From Leucocoprinus leucothites (Eukaryota > Basidiomycota > Agaricomycetes > Agaricales > Agaricaceae), in contig JAACJO010000011.1 of the NCBI GenBank assembly GCA_013368445.1, positions 992,001 through 1,056,000 of the forward strand: DNA of 64,000 bases. Reading direction: 5' to 3'. Shown one piece after another: positions 11,471 through 21,827 of this stretch. A program made the position numbers and the translations under genes. The notes beneath the pieces were generated by a model, which was not told the origin of the DNA, ran no database searches, and was given only the letters and a program-made list of their open reading frames with translations. The first letter of the stretch is position 1; every line of letters starts with the position of its first letter.

Positions 11471-13073
11471 CGAAGGGGGTATGTACGGTTAGATTTGCGC
11501 AGTGTCAAAAACACCTGATGTGGAGCGTATATCGCTGCGACGACTGGCAGGGAATATTCGTGAAAGAGGCGACGAGCACGAATGCAAGACGCGTAGAGAA
11601 CCTAGGGAGCGACGAGGGAAAAGAGAAAGAAAGAAGAAAGAAAGCGTTGAGGTGGTGGAGGAGACGAGGAGTGACACCAGCCACAAGCTTGGCTCAATGT
11701 CCCGGCACGTGTTCGTTCTCCCCCTGTCCTTCCTCCGAACTACAGTACCCTCCTTATTCTGCTCCTTCTTTTATTACTACTATTCTCATCTTTTCTATCT
11801 CTACTACCCTTCTGATGCTCCTTGTGGCTCCGCTCTGACAGCTTCTTTGACAAATGAATTTCCCCACAGTCTGAGTAGATGCTCTAACTATCACTGGACA
11901 ACGACTGGTTTAGTCCAGCTAGTACTAGCTGATTTGAGCTGTGAGCGTGTTCCTAATTCTGGATGGATATTGTTTTCGAGCCAACATAACACCATTCAGT
12001 AAGACTCGATGAAGTGTCGCCTTGTGGCAACTTGATGATGAGATCACGACGCCGTGGGTCGCATGGGAACGCTGCCAGGAGGTAGACGAAGCCCTACTAA
12101 AGCGAGTAGCTTCGGAAACATCTTGCGATACGAGGTGGACGGCAATGTCAGATGGTCCGACGGCATGGCGAGGCCGAACATGTGTGATTGGGTCCCTTCA
12201 AAACTGCATCACAGATCCGGAAAGATGTGCAAGAGATGCATTGGCGTTTTAATATTCCCGTTAAACTGTCTATTGGCTCATATGGTCCCTTACTTGGGAT
12301 TTTTCATCTTAACTGATTATTGACCACACAGCAGAGCCCCAGAACTTGGCGACTTGGCATCTCGCCACCGCAGATCATTCTTCCGAGAGACATCGCTGAC
12401 GGAGGGATCCGAATATCAAGGTATGTTCTAACAAAGATCAGACACATGTACATGCCTGACGCAAAGTATCTCAAGGTTTCCGAACCATCCGGTGATTGAT
12501 ACTAAGGCCGACCTCGACAGGCACGCAGATGACGAAAAAGCGTCAAATAAATTTTAATGACCAGCCCTAGGCCTCAACGTTTCAACTTCAAAGAGCTCTC
12601 GGAAACAGTATTCATACATAATAACTACATTGTTCATACAAAAAATCATGACTTGCCTAGGTCCGCGTGGTTGACCCAATACTTTCTACAACTGGGATGG
12701 GCTAGAGGACTCAGCACTGAGTACTTCCGTCTCCCGAATCCAAAAGGAAGGAGATAATGCTCACCTTCCAAGGTAATACGAAGTAAACCGTCTCGTCTTC
12801 CACCGATTTATCAACTAACAACGCACACCGCCCCACCTCAGCCGACCCAATAACCACCGCATCAGATATACCGGCACGATGTAATTTGAGATTGTCCAGG
12901 AGTTCAGAAATTGGTTTCGGCTCCTCTCTTATCGAAAAGAGTCTGGTTATTTCGATTCCGTTCTACCCAGTATTGTCGTCAGTATAGCACGCAATCAGGT
13001 AGAAATCCGAGTTGAACCTCAAGAGCTACTTCCGATAAGTGTTTGTTGACGTTTGAACCCGAGATTGAGAATC
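11471..13073. other. Intergenic region, promoter of the disordered-protein gene
   Basis: No supported gene. Pyrimidine-rich tracts around 11,720-11,830 lie upstream of the minus-strand start at 11470 and may belong to its promoter. Short open frames near 12,054-12,323 and 12,557-12,757 show no family features or coherent splicing. Confidence 0.5.
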
Positions 13074-15359
13074 TTAGCAAACCCTTGGAACCCGTTGAGG
13101 AAGGCCCATTATTTTCCTAGACGCGGCAGTCAGAATAGTATATCCAATTAAAAGAGCACATACTCCAGGAAGGAACGCTCTGTCCGGGTGCATGTACGCT
13201 CCAAATGTAGTGATGCAGCCGCCGTCTTCAAGGCGCACTGACCGAATAACAAAGGACACGGCGTCTGCATGGATCCAATCGTAATTATCTTCGGGCAAGT
13301 CTAGCTTGCATAGTAGCTGTTTCTCCTGAAGTAACGGATGCTGCTGGGTAACAGTTAGTGCAAAAAATCCCTAAATAGAATATATGACCGGCCTTACCTC
13401 CTCAATAAGCCAGTGGATGAACTTAATGAATCGATACGGCATATCAGGGCACACATACCCATCCACTATGTTATGGAAGTTGATTTCCGCTAATACGTCA
13501 ACGAGCATCTGTTCATCGCGACCTGCATCAGGTAAATGGATTCCGAAAGCGCAGCGTTGGGTAGGACATGGTAATAGATGGTGGAAGAACGTCAATCGAG
13601 CGTTTTCCCATGCACGGATCTGAAATTCGCGAGCTAATTTTTTGGACGGATTCGGCCAGACTAGACAGATCTGGGAAGGCTGGGGGTATGATCGTCCTGT
13701 CAATGAATTTACTAAGCTCTAGGTCAATACGGATAACAATCCAGCGTACCTGTATTATTCGTCTCCTTTAAAATTCGGAGATGACACTGCCATAAGTCCT
13801 TTACGACCTCGTTGAGATCGATCCAGAACTCTTTTGAGGCTTCCCGGTTAAGAAGGTAGTCGACAAGAGACTGGTGAAAAAACCGCAACGGGAAAGCAGC
13901 CACACTCTCCCGCCTGGGCACGTTGATAAGCGAATGAAGTTGGGAAAGGCAGCCCAATGCAATGTGCTCCTTGATGTTAAGGATATTGCACAAATGCCAA
14001 AACGAAGTTGAGTCACGAGCACAAGTGCCGAAGCCCTCCGGTAAGAGATAAAATCCAATTATTCGCTTCGCTGTGTGGTAAGTTGGCTTGGGTAACTTTG
14101 TCAAGATCTGCTTGTACATGTCATGAACAGTGGCCAAGGGGTCGATATGTGCCACCATGACATCAGTGTCTTCAATGCTGGGTGGAACCTTTTTCATAGC
14201 TGTCATAACCCTGGCCAACTGGGACGTGGGATCGGCAACGTGGGGGTTTCCTATGAAGCTAACGATTGCGGAGACGAGGATAAATAGTCCCGAAGCTACG
14301 ACAAGAATGTAATCGAAATCTTCTTCCTCCGGCCATGGTATAGGCTCCAGCGCGACGTACTCTTCTGACATCTCGTCGAATCTGCCTCGCATGAAGATTT
14401 CGGTGTCCTTCACAGACTCTTCCGACTCAACGGGAACGAAGAGCTTTTGGACTCGTTCACCCAAGCGTTTATGGTTCTCGAAAAGCCTCGTCAAGTGCAT
14501 TTCATGGCGACTGGCGAGAATCCAGACCAGCGGTGATTCAGGATAGTTTTCAACGAAACCAAGGATAAGTCGGATGATCTGCTGCTGGGTAGAATGTAGA
14601 CATTGATCCAGTCCATCGATTATGATGGGTATGACACGATCATCCTCGTTTATTAGGTTCTCTCGGCCGAATGGCTCTGTAATCAGAGTCTCGAACTGGA
14701 AATCCATAGCCTGCTCGACCAGCTTTGGATCATTTTCAATGCAGTCTGCTATATAGTTGCGATACGCCGGTTGGGTGGTAGACAGTCTATAGGCAATCGT
14801 AAGCCACATCGCGGATACATCGCAGGATGAGGCTGGTGATGAAGAGACGTCTAGCGATACGGGCCAGGAAAGAAATATTGTGGCACCCAGGTGCGCCTTT
14901 CTCCCCAGGAGCTCGGCGATAGTTTGGGAGATAGCAGATTTTCCGACTCCTGCGGGCCCATGAAGCCACAAAACCTTAGAGTTGGGGTCATCGAACCACT
15001 TCTGAATGAACTCAATAAACCGCAATCGCGTGCCATGATGGCAACGAGGAGGAGGGGCACGAGCTGAGGAGTGATATTCAACTCCTGACATTGCATGTCC
15101 TTCTAACCAAGCAAGGGCTTGTATTCTTCGTAAAATGTGTCATGATCCAAACTATATCATGAAAGAGCTCACCTGAGGAAATTCTCGACTGCTCCTGATA
15201 AACTTGAAGTTGTTCAATCATGACTGGGTTGTTTATCGAAAACCCATGGGCATGGCTGAATAATGAGTTGCTTTGAATGATCCGGCTGAAGGTCGAGGGT
15301 TGACCCTTTTGCTTCTCTTTACCCTTCCCAGAGGAGGAAGGGATCCTAATACGACTCAT
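13074..15359 (-). CDS. NACHT-type STAND NTPase
   Basis: Four exons join in phase: 15359-15173, 15117-13750, 13660-13398 and 13343-13074, about 695 residues. A short 62-residue N-terminus leads into ALAWLEGHAMSGVEYHSSAR...CHHGTR, the linker typical of basidiomycete NACHT proteins. Then come Walker A GPAGVGKSA (about residue 116) and a Walker B-like IPIIIDGLDQC (about residue 230), and a sensor-like LVWILASRHE. The C-terminus carries the usual helical FPLRFFHQSLVDYLL segment but no WD40, ankyrin or TPR repeats, and the N-terminus is too short for an effector domain. STAND NTPases act as ligand-triggered switches in fungal non-self recognition and cell death; this one looks like a minimal core. 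The last exon could contain a further intron after FLPG. It is divergent from the kinase at 15771. Confidence 0.8.
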
Positions 15360-15770
15360 CAGTACTGAGGTAACGATAGGATTGGGGTCAACTCTTGTCG
15401 AGCTGTTTAGGTACGAGAGGCTTCTCGTGACATGTCATCAGGTCACTCTCTAAGTACTTGCAATTGTTTGTTTGGTGATCGTAGCATCTTGAGCGCACTT
15501 AACATTCTGAACATCCACCAACTTTCTTGCTTTAACTCTTGAGATCCCATTAACCGTTTCGAGTCAACACGCCACCAAATTTCCGACATTTATATCTATC
15601 GATAGTCTTGCCAGTGGAGAAGCAATCGCTAAGGCTCTCCTGAGGCCGTATATTCCTCATGGAGGAGGACACTGGCAGAGCCATAGGCGATCGTGTTCCT
15701 TTCACATTGGATTCTCGTGAGAGGAATGAATATTTTTCCATGAGCTTCATTTCACAATTCATCAGAACAT
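15360..15770. promoter_or_regulatory. Divergent intergenic region between NACHT and kinase genes
   Basis: A 411-bp spacer lies between two genes transcribed away from each other, so both promoters must sit here or overlap it. I see no distinctive operator-like motif. Confidence 0.4.
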
Positions 15771-17483
15771 ATGGCAAGATACATCGCAACTCTATCGCCA
15801 GACGAGCAAGAAGTTCTCGTAGTCAAGCTGGCACGAAATGAGGCTCGATTACGATTACAGGAATTAATGCAAGCAGAGGAGAATGCAGCGACCAGCGCTC
15901 AGGCTTCGACCGCTGAGGTGTACTACGACCGTGCATGTGCCCTGCTTCTTGAGATCGTGGGGAGTCCTGTCACAAACAAGTCTATTGTACGCGCGTTTGC
16001 AAGACATGCTCAAGACATGGTCAATTTTTTGGATAAGGTTCGTATCTAAACGGCTGGCTTCATAGTGAATTTGTTGGTCAATGATGTGTATTTAGATTCT
16101 TGTGAACGGCACTGTCTCAGATCCTGATGACTGGGGTCGCATCCATCACATAATATCCGAGATCGAAATGCTGGCAGAAATCTATCCGACGAGCTACGAA
16201 ATAAAGGGAGTCACTATCAACACACTCGAGAAGCAAGGAATTTTCAGCCAAAGCTACCTAGGACTATACCAGGACCTGCGTGTGAGGATCAAGGAATTTC
16301 CTTCAGGATCAATAAATCATCCCCCCACAAAGGTACTTAGGCGCTTTTAGCTAACCAGGTCGAGAGTCTATAATTTATCTCTGAGCAGCATTTCATAAGG
16401 GAGCTATCTTCGTGGCCCCACTTGTCGCATCAGAATATCCTTCCGTTCTATGGTATATGTGACTCGGCTTCTGATGCTAGAGTGGTGCGCAAGCTCGGAT
16501 TAGTCTCGCCATGGATCGAGACAAATCTTCCGGAATATTTGGCTGCATTTCCCGGGGCTCCTCGCAGCTCGCTCGTAAGCCGGTCTTGGTTTTCCTCTTA
16601 CCTCCAATAACTCCTAATTTACTAGGTCTCCGATATAGCGGCCGGTCTTAAATACCTGCACGAACTAAAACTAGTCCATGGAGACCTTAGAGGGGTACGC
16701 CGATGCCCGCTCTTCTTGTATAGATAAGTCTCAATGATAATTATCTAGCCTAATATCTTCGTTTCGAGCACTGATCGTGCAATGATCGCAAACTTTGAAC
16801 TCTCTGTCTCAACACAGGCAGTGCTTACAAATACTGAAGGGACATTCAACCACGATGCCGCTCATTGGACGGCACCGGAGCTCTTTAGGATGGGAAACTT
16901 AGAGCCAAGAAGAACGCAATCCAGTGACATATGGTCATTTGGGTGTGTTTGTTACGAAGTAATTACACTTTATCCAGCAAACATCTTAACATACATTAAT
17001 CCGTTACTTCAGGTCTTCACAGGCAAGATTCCGTTCTATCAGTGCAATTCTATTGCCGAGTTGATTGTCACCTTTGACCGAGCAAAATCGGGGTCCATCT
17101 CTCCATTGCGCCTGGTGACAGGCCAAGGATCGGAAGTAGATGATGAAACCTGGTCAATGATGGAAAAGTGTTGGGAGCGTGATCCTCTTCGGCGGGTTGA
17201 TGCCAACACATTAGCGCAATTCTTTGCAAGAGCTACATTGTCTTCACCGAAACCTTTCTATGATATCCATGATGTTGCCATCAGAATGCTGAAGCACTCC
17301 AGGTCAAACCCGGAGCTTGACTACCGGCATGTGTATCAACTCCTGCGTCAGGCAAGTAGAGGCTTTCACATTCATTCTCTGACGAAGTCAGGACTTACTA
17401 GATGTTACTGGCACTTTTAGGTTCAGGAAAAACTGGAAATAACTACTACGTCAGATGTGGCGATGGGTGGAATGCTCAAGTAA
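15771..17483 (+). CDS. TKL-type protein kinase-like protein, probable pseudokinase
   Basis: Seven exons fit in phase: 15771-16037, 16096-16332, 16389-16574, 16626-16694, 16749-16958, 17013-17351 and 17421-17483, giving 456 residues. A helical N-terminal region typical of agaric tyrosine-kinase-like proteins precedes the kinase fold. The strand holding VRIKEF has the ATP-anchoring lysine position, and HQNILPFYGICD, LVSPWIE and GLKYLHELKLVHGDLRG follow. The catalytic loop keeps Asp (HGDL) and Asn (PNIF). The metal-binding DFG triplet is replaced by Asn-Phe-Glu (MIANFELS), so phosphotransfer is doubtful. APE is kept as APEL, and SSDIWSFGCVCYEVFTGKIPF and a CWERDPLRR end region are normal. The last intron uses a GC donor (GCAAGT). 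Divergent from the NACHT gene. Confidence 0.85.
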
Positions 17484-17919
17484 ACAGAAAATTGGTTTAC
17501 CAGCCAAGTAAATATTAAATATAGGTGGTCGGGTATGATCATGATATACAATGGAGGAACGTTCAGTGATTCTGGCTCGTTGAATGACACTATGGTAATG
17601 TCCTTCATTGAAAATGACTAATCACCCCACGCTACCTGTAAGTATCGTTATGGAGTAAGGATGCCAATTGTCGTGAGCGTGCTCAGTAGTTAATGGGGTA
17701 GAGAGAGATAGATCTACCATGGAGAGATGTCGCACTTGGGTGGCACTTAAAAGGGTTCTGAATGTGACACTCTTCCCATGCCTCGTAGTCTTCTTGCAGC
17801 AGCGACCGCTGCTCACGGTGGACTCCCACATGCCGACTCGACATCGTCGTTCCAACACTACGAAGAATGTGTCTCTTCAATTCCGGCCATCATCCCGTGT
17901 CATGTGGACCCTGAGGATA
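17484..17919. other. Intergenic stretch before the MITE-like element
   Basis: No family-supported coding region. A 71-codon frame starting at 17778 runs into the left arm of the inverted-repeat element and is probably spurious, unless it belongs to the lost 5' end of the CorA gene. Confidence 0.4.
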
Positions 17920-18256
17920 CTGTAACCGTTTGTATGGTGGCAACCGTAACGCATAACGCTGACCCTCTGTGTTGCCTAATTGACCTCATATAACGTAGAC
18001 TTTGGGGGCTCAAATGGGCGCTAAACTCAGGCTTAATTCCCAAGAAAATGAATAATAATAATAAGACCTGGAAGCGACTTATTTACTGCAATCTAGGCTG
18101 TTTTTTCAACCAGAAAGGCCTGCTCTAAGAAATTTGGGCTCCGGGAATGGCACATTCTTAGCCCACGTAACGCATAACGAGGAAGGCGTTGCCTCAACAA
18201 AGTCGTTGGTGGCCGTAACGCTCCCAAATCCGTTGCCACCATACACACGGTTACAG
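17920..18256. mobile_element. MITE-like element with 27-bp terminal inverted repeats
   Basis: The left end (17920-17946, beginning CTGTAACCG) and the reverse complement of the right end (18230-18256) match at 25 of 27 positions. A TA dinucleotide flanks both ends, which would suit a TA target-site duplication as left by mariner-like transposases, although two bases are weak evidence. The 337-bp interior has no coding capacity. It also contains a 13-bp direct repeat, GTAACGCATAACG, near 17946 and 18166. I infer a non-autonomous DNA transposon; which transposase would mobilise it is unknown. Confidence 0.6.
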
Positions 18257-18383
18257 TACGGCTTCATCCAAGATCTCCATTCTTCTGCCCCTGACACATC
18301 CTTGCCAACCATACACCTCTGACTCGAGCAACAACTTCGTGCCTCCTTCTATTTCTCTGTCGTCTTGACCTGGGTTCTCTTTC

Positions 18384-20946
18384 CTAACTAGACACCCCTC
18401 AGGCCCAGGTGCTGAGCCAGGTGCAAATCCTCGCTGCGACTCATCGATTCCAAGGTATGGGCAATACAAACAAGAATGTCTCATCGATGTCATCGACTAT
18501 GGTGCGGATGATGCTAACATTGAGCAACTTGGAAATTCTGATCAAGTAAAGTGGATATTTATAGGCTATATGCGCGGAAGGCGTACACTCGCTTGCGCTT
18601 GAAGACGTTCTCCACAAACACCGAAACATCCAGACCAAGGCAGACTACTATCTAGATCACCTATTCATCCAAGTACTTTGCAATTCTGTTTTCCCAGTCG
18701 AAGACCAAGAAAATCTTGGACAGCCACAGAAACTTGGATATAAGCGTAATTTTACTCGAAAACAGGCTCATAAACCCAGTGGTCTCCCAGCATATGGCGC
18801 TACAGACATTGAGCCCGGAGCCCCGTCTGAACAGAGAGACACAAGCGAAGGATCTACCACGCCCTTGACTTCTCGGTTTGACCAACATCCCTCTTTACCA
18901 CTTCTTCGATCTTTGGAGTTGCGCACGCGATTCTCCAGCTTAAACGTATGGGGGCTCGGTAGTAAAGTCAGTTTGGTGACTGTTTTCTGCCTCACGAAGT
19001 GTTTTGACGTAGGCCCCTTAGGAAGAAATCGCCAAATTACGAGCACTGACTGCTGAGGACCGCCCCAACATCTTGCACGAACCGATCTTCATCTTTCTTT
19101 TCCATGACGGTGATCTAAATGCACATAATTTATGTTAGCTCTGAAGCCTGACACAAATTCTAGGAACAGTCATATCAATCATGCCTACAGCCAACCTCGA
19201 TTTCACGGCACCAATCACTGAACGGCTATACCACAACCAATCAGTCTTACGACAGAAGACGCATCTTTACTACTCCAATCCCTACTTGATCTCGGTAAAT
19301 TGCATGTAGCTCCAGATCCGACATTTGCCCATCCTAATCCTTCTCCTTTTCAAGTCGTGGATCGGATTTTAGAGGTCGTAGATGAGTACCAAATGAAGAT
19401 CCACAAACTTGAACATAATATCATGCTCAACCCAAGCATGGATAGTGTTCGAAGCTGTGTGTATCCTCTCGTCCGAAGTAAATGAACTTGCCCATCCAAA
19501 CATCACGACGGAATTCTACTGACCTCAAATAGTCATTAGATGAGATTTCAGTGCATATCCTATCTGGCGATCTAATCATGCACAAACTGACGCTAGAGCC
19601 CATCAAGTCTTTGATTTACAATTTACGAAGGTATTTTGGTATTGCTCAGCGGCGTACTTAACTTTGCTCCTGTATTCATCCCACACACATATAGATACGA
19701 TGTCCACAGATGCGTGGCTATGGGGAACCATATCAAAGCCGAAGCAGAATGGCTCGACGAGGACGATTCTGGATCTGATGCCCAGCTATACCACTACAGA
19801 GCACCCTACACACCCAAAAGGACAAAGACAAAAAGTGTGGCAAGCGCCCTGGGAGAGAACACAGTCTCCTCTCTTCTCATTGGGAATTTGAACCGGAAGC
19901 AAGTCAACCAGAAGTAGATAGTGAAGAAGATGTCCACACTTTAGAGAGGTCACATGGCTATATGGGTTCAAGTGGTACGAGTAAAAAGATGCGAAAGCGG
20001 TTCAGAGCTAGAAGTAAAAGTCAAGTCAAGCAGGATACCAAAAGAGCGGAGAGGATGAGGGGGGAGAGTACCTGGAGGTATTTGAGTGCCAATAACAGTA
20101 TTGGCAAGAAATGTGGTCGGGGTTACCTGAGTTATATGTGTAAGGTTTATCTGGCGTGTATTGGACTTTTCAGCGTGTCTGGAAGGTTAGCGCTGACCTC
20201 CGTATACTGGGGGCTTATAGAGTGATGTCTGTGATCACATGGAATTTGGATTGACAAGCTTGGATATGCTCGCGGGGATTTCGGAGAACTTGATTGATTA
20301 TGCGTTCAATGTGAGTTCTTTGTCCCACTAAAATTCGGTGCTTATCATGGGGTCATTGGTACTCTTGCATAGATGGCGTCATATAACATGAATCAAACCA
20401 TGTAGGTCGCATTCGTCTCGTATCTCGCTCGAACCGGAGTGTTCATTACATCTTCGTCTCAAGGACTCACCGAGCCCCGAGGACTATAAAATGATATTAA
20501 TAAAAAAAAGGACTCACCGCCTAACAATTGTTACCATCATTTTTCTCCCTCTAACTCTCCTGACCGGATACTTCGTGAGTCCTTGTTTCTCATCATGTCA
20601 TTGTTACTCGCCGACAAAGCGCTGACGGTCGCTCAGGGAATGGACTTCGACCCATTCACCAGTCTTGAAGGACATTCTGAAATGTTGTTCGTCTACTTTG
20701 TGTTTCTAAACGTCGAATGAAACTAAGATGGATTGATCAGGTTTTGGAAGATTGCGGTTCCGGTCATGGCAGCGCTCACTCCATTATTCATGATTAGCGA
20801 TATATTAGATCTCGGAAAATACGCCTCGAGACGCTGGAAATCGGATAGGGCAGAAAGGGTGAGATGCTATTCATAAATGAGCCGGTCTACATGTTGCTGA
20901 TTCACCAATGAAGTATTTGCTGTAGGCTGTTCTAGCTGTCTCATGA
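18384..20946 (+). pseudogene. CorA-type magnesium transporter, apparently decaying
   Basis: Many blocks match basidiomycete CorA-like proteins in order: GPGAEPGANPRCD, QECLIDVIDYGADD, VHSLALEDVLHKHR, ADYYLDHLFIQVL, LHEPIFIFLFHDGTVISIMP, VDEYQMKIHKLE, VHILSGDLIMHKLTLEPI, YLADVCDHMEF, then two membrane segments RLTIVTIIFLPLTLLTGYF and FWKIAVPVMAALTPLF. Many introns are well formed, for example 18947-19020. However, the frame shifts by one base around 18,560-18,585 just before VHSLALED, and again near 19,245 before DASLLLQSLLDL. I find no start codon for the first exon, which begins next to the MITE. The pore signature GMN reads GMD (GMDFDPF). The shifts could be assembly errors, in which case this is a working Mg2+ channel of the plasma or vacuolar membrane. 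Confidence 0.7.
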
Positions 20947-21077
20947 AGCTGTGATCTTTTGTTTGTCAATCAACATGAACCAGTAACGAGCCTTGAGCTG
21001 TTAAATACAGTTGTTTTGACTTTCATAGCACCCTCCGTATACTAATATCGTGTCCTCACATAGATCTGTATTATAGC

Positions 21078-21827
21078 TCATAGCAAATTGCCGATGACAC
21101 TCATGAGCAAATACACGTTTACTCCGATGACCGAGGCAAAACCGATGCTTCCTCCCAATGGCGTAGCAGAGTTCTTCTTGGTAGACGTGGCGCTAGCAGT
21201 TGTACTTGTGGTGGACGTGCTCGAGGCAACAGATGCCGAAGATGCTGGAATAGGTGAAGCTGATGCTGAGGCAGCAGGAGCAGGAGTCCCAACAAACACA
21301 GGGAAAGGAGTGAATGTCGTTTGACTCCTAGTCACGGGTGTACCGAATACCGAACCAGAGCAATCGCCAACAGTTGAAGCCGTAAGTGTACATTCCACTG
21401 CGAGTGTTTCGAGAGTTGGGGAGGCGCCGGAAATTATATCGTCTGTGTAGATGTAGTTGACAGACACATAATCCGATCCCTCAACAATTGTTGCTGCAGC
21501 CATACACTAGTAATAAGCATTTCATTCAGGGAAGGACGATTGATATCACTTACCAACACCGGGAAACTGATCTTCGGGTAAAAATGTGGAATCTGTAGGT
21601 CCGTTATGCACCGCCCAGGTCGTTCGGCCCAGTTGAGAGTCTACTCCAAGGACATCGACGCTGAAAGGCTGAGGTTCGAAGCCTGGCATGATGAGAGACG
21701 TCTGTTGGGCTGCAACCACTATGGATGCATTTGGATAGTCAGTAAAGCAGCTGAGTAGGGGGGTCCAGTGCGCTGACTTACGTTGCAGTGAGGCCGTAAT
21801 CGTGAAGAGGAGAGCGTATCCAAACAT
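21078..21827 (-). CDS. Small secreted Ser/Thr-rich protein, probably GPI-anchored
   Basis: Three exons (21827-21782, 21718-21554, 21493-21078) give 208 residues in phase. The N-terminus MFGYALLFTITASLQLVAA is a signal peptide split by the first intron. A compact extracellular region of about 110 residues contains two cysteines in the C-terminal half (VECTLTASTVGDCSG). It is followed by a Ser/Thr/Ala-rich linker of about 50 residues and a hydrophobic tail, GFASVIGVNVYLLMSVIGNLL, with no basic cytoplasmic end, the pattern of a GPI attachment signal. I do not recognise the extracellular domain. Similar small wall-anchored proteins are common in agaricomycetes. Confidence 0.75.
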
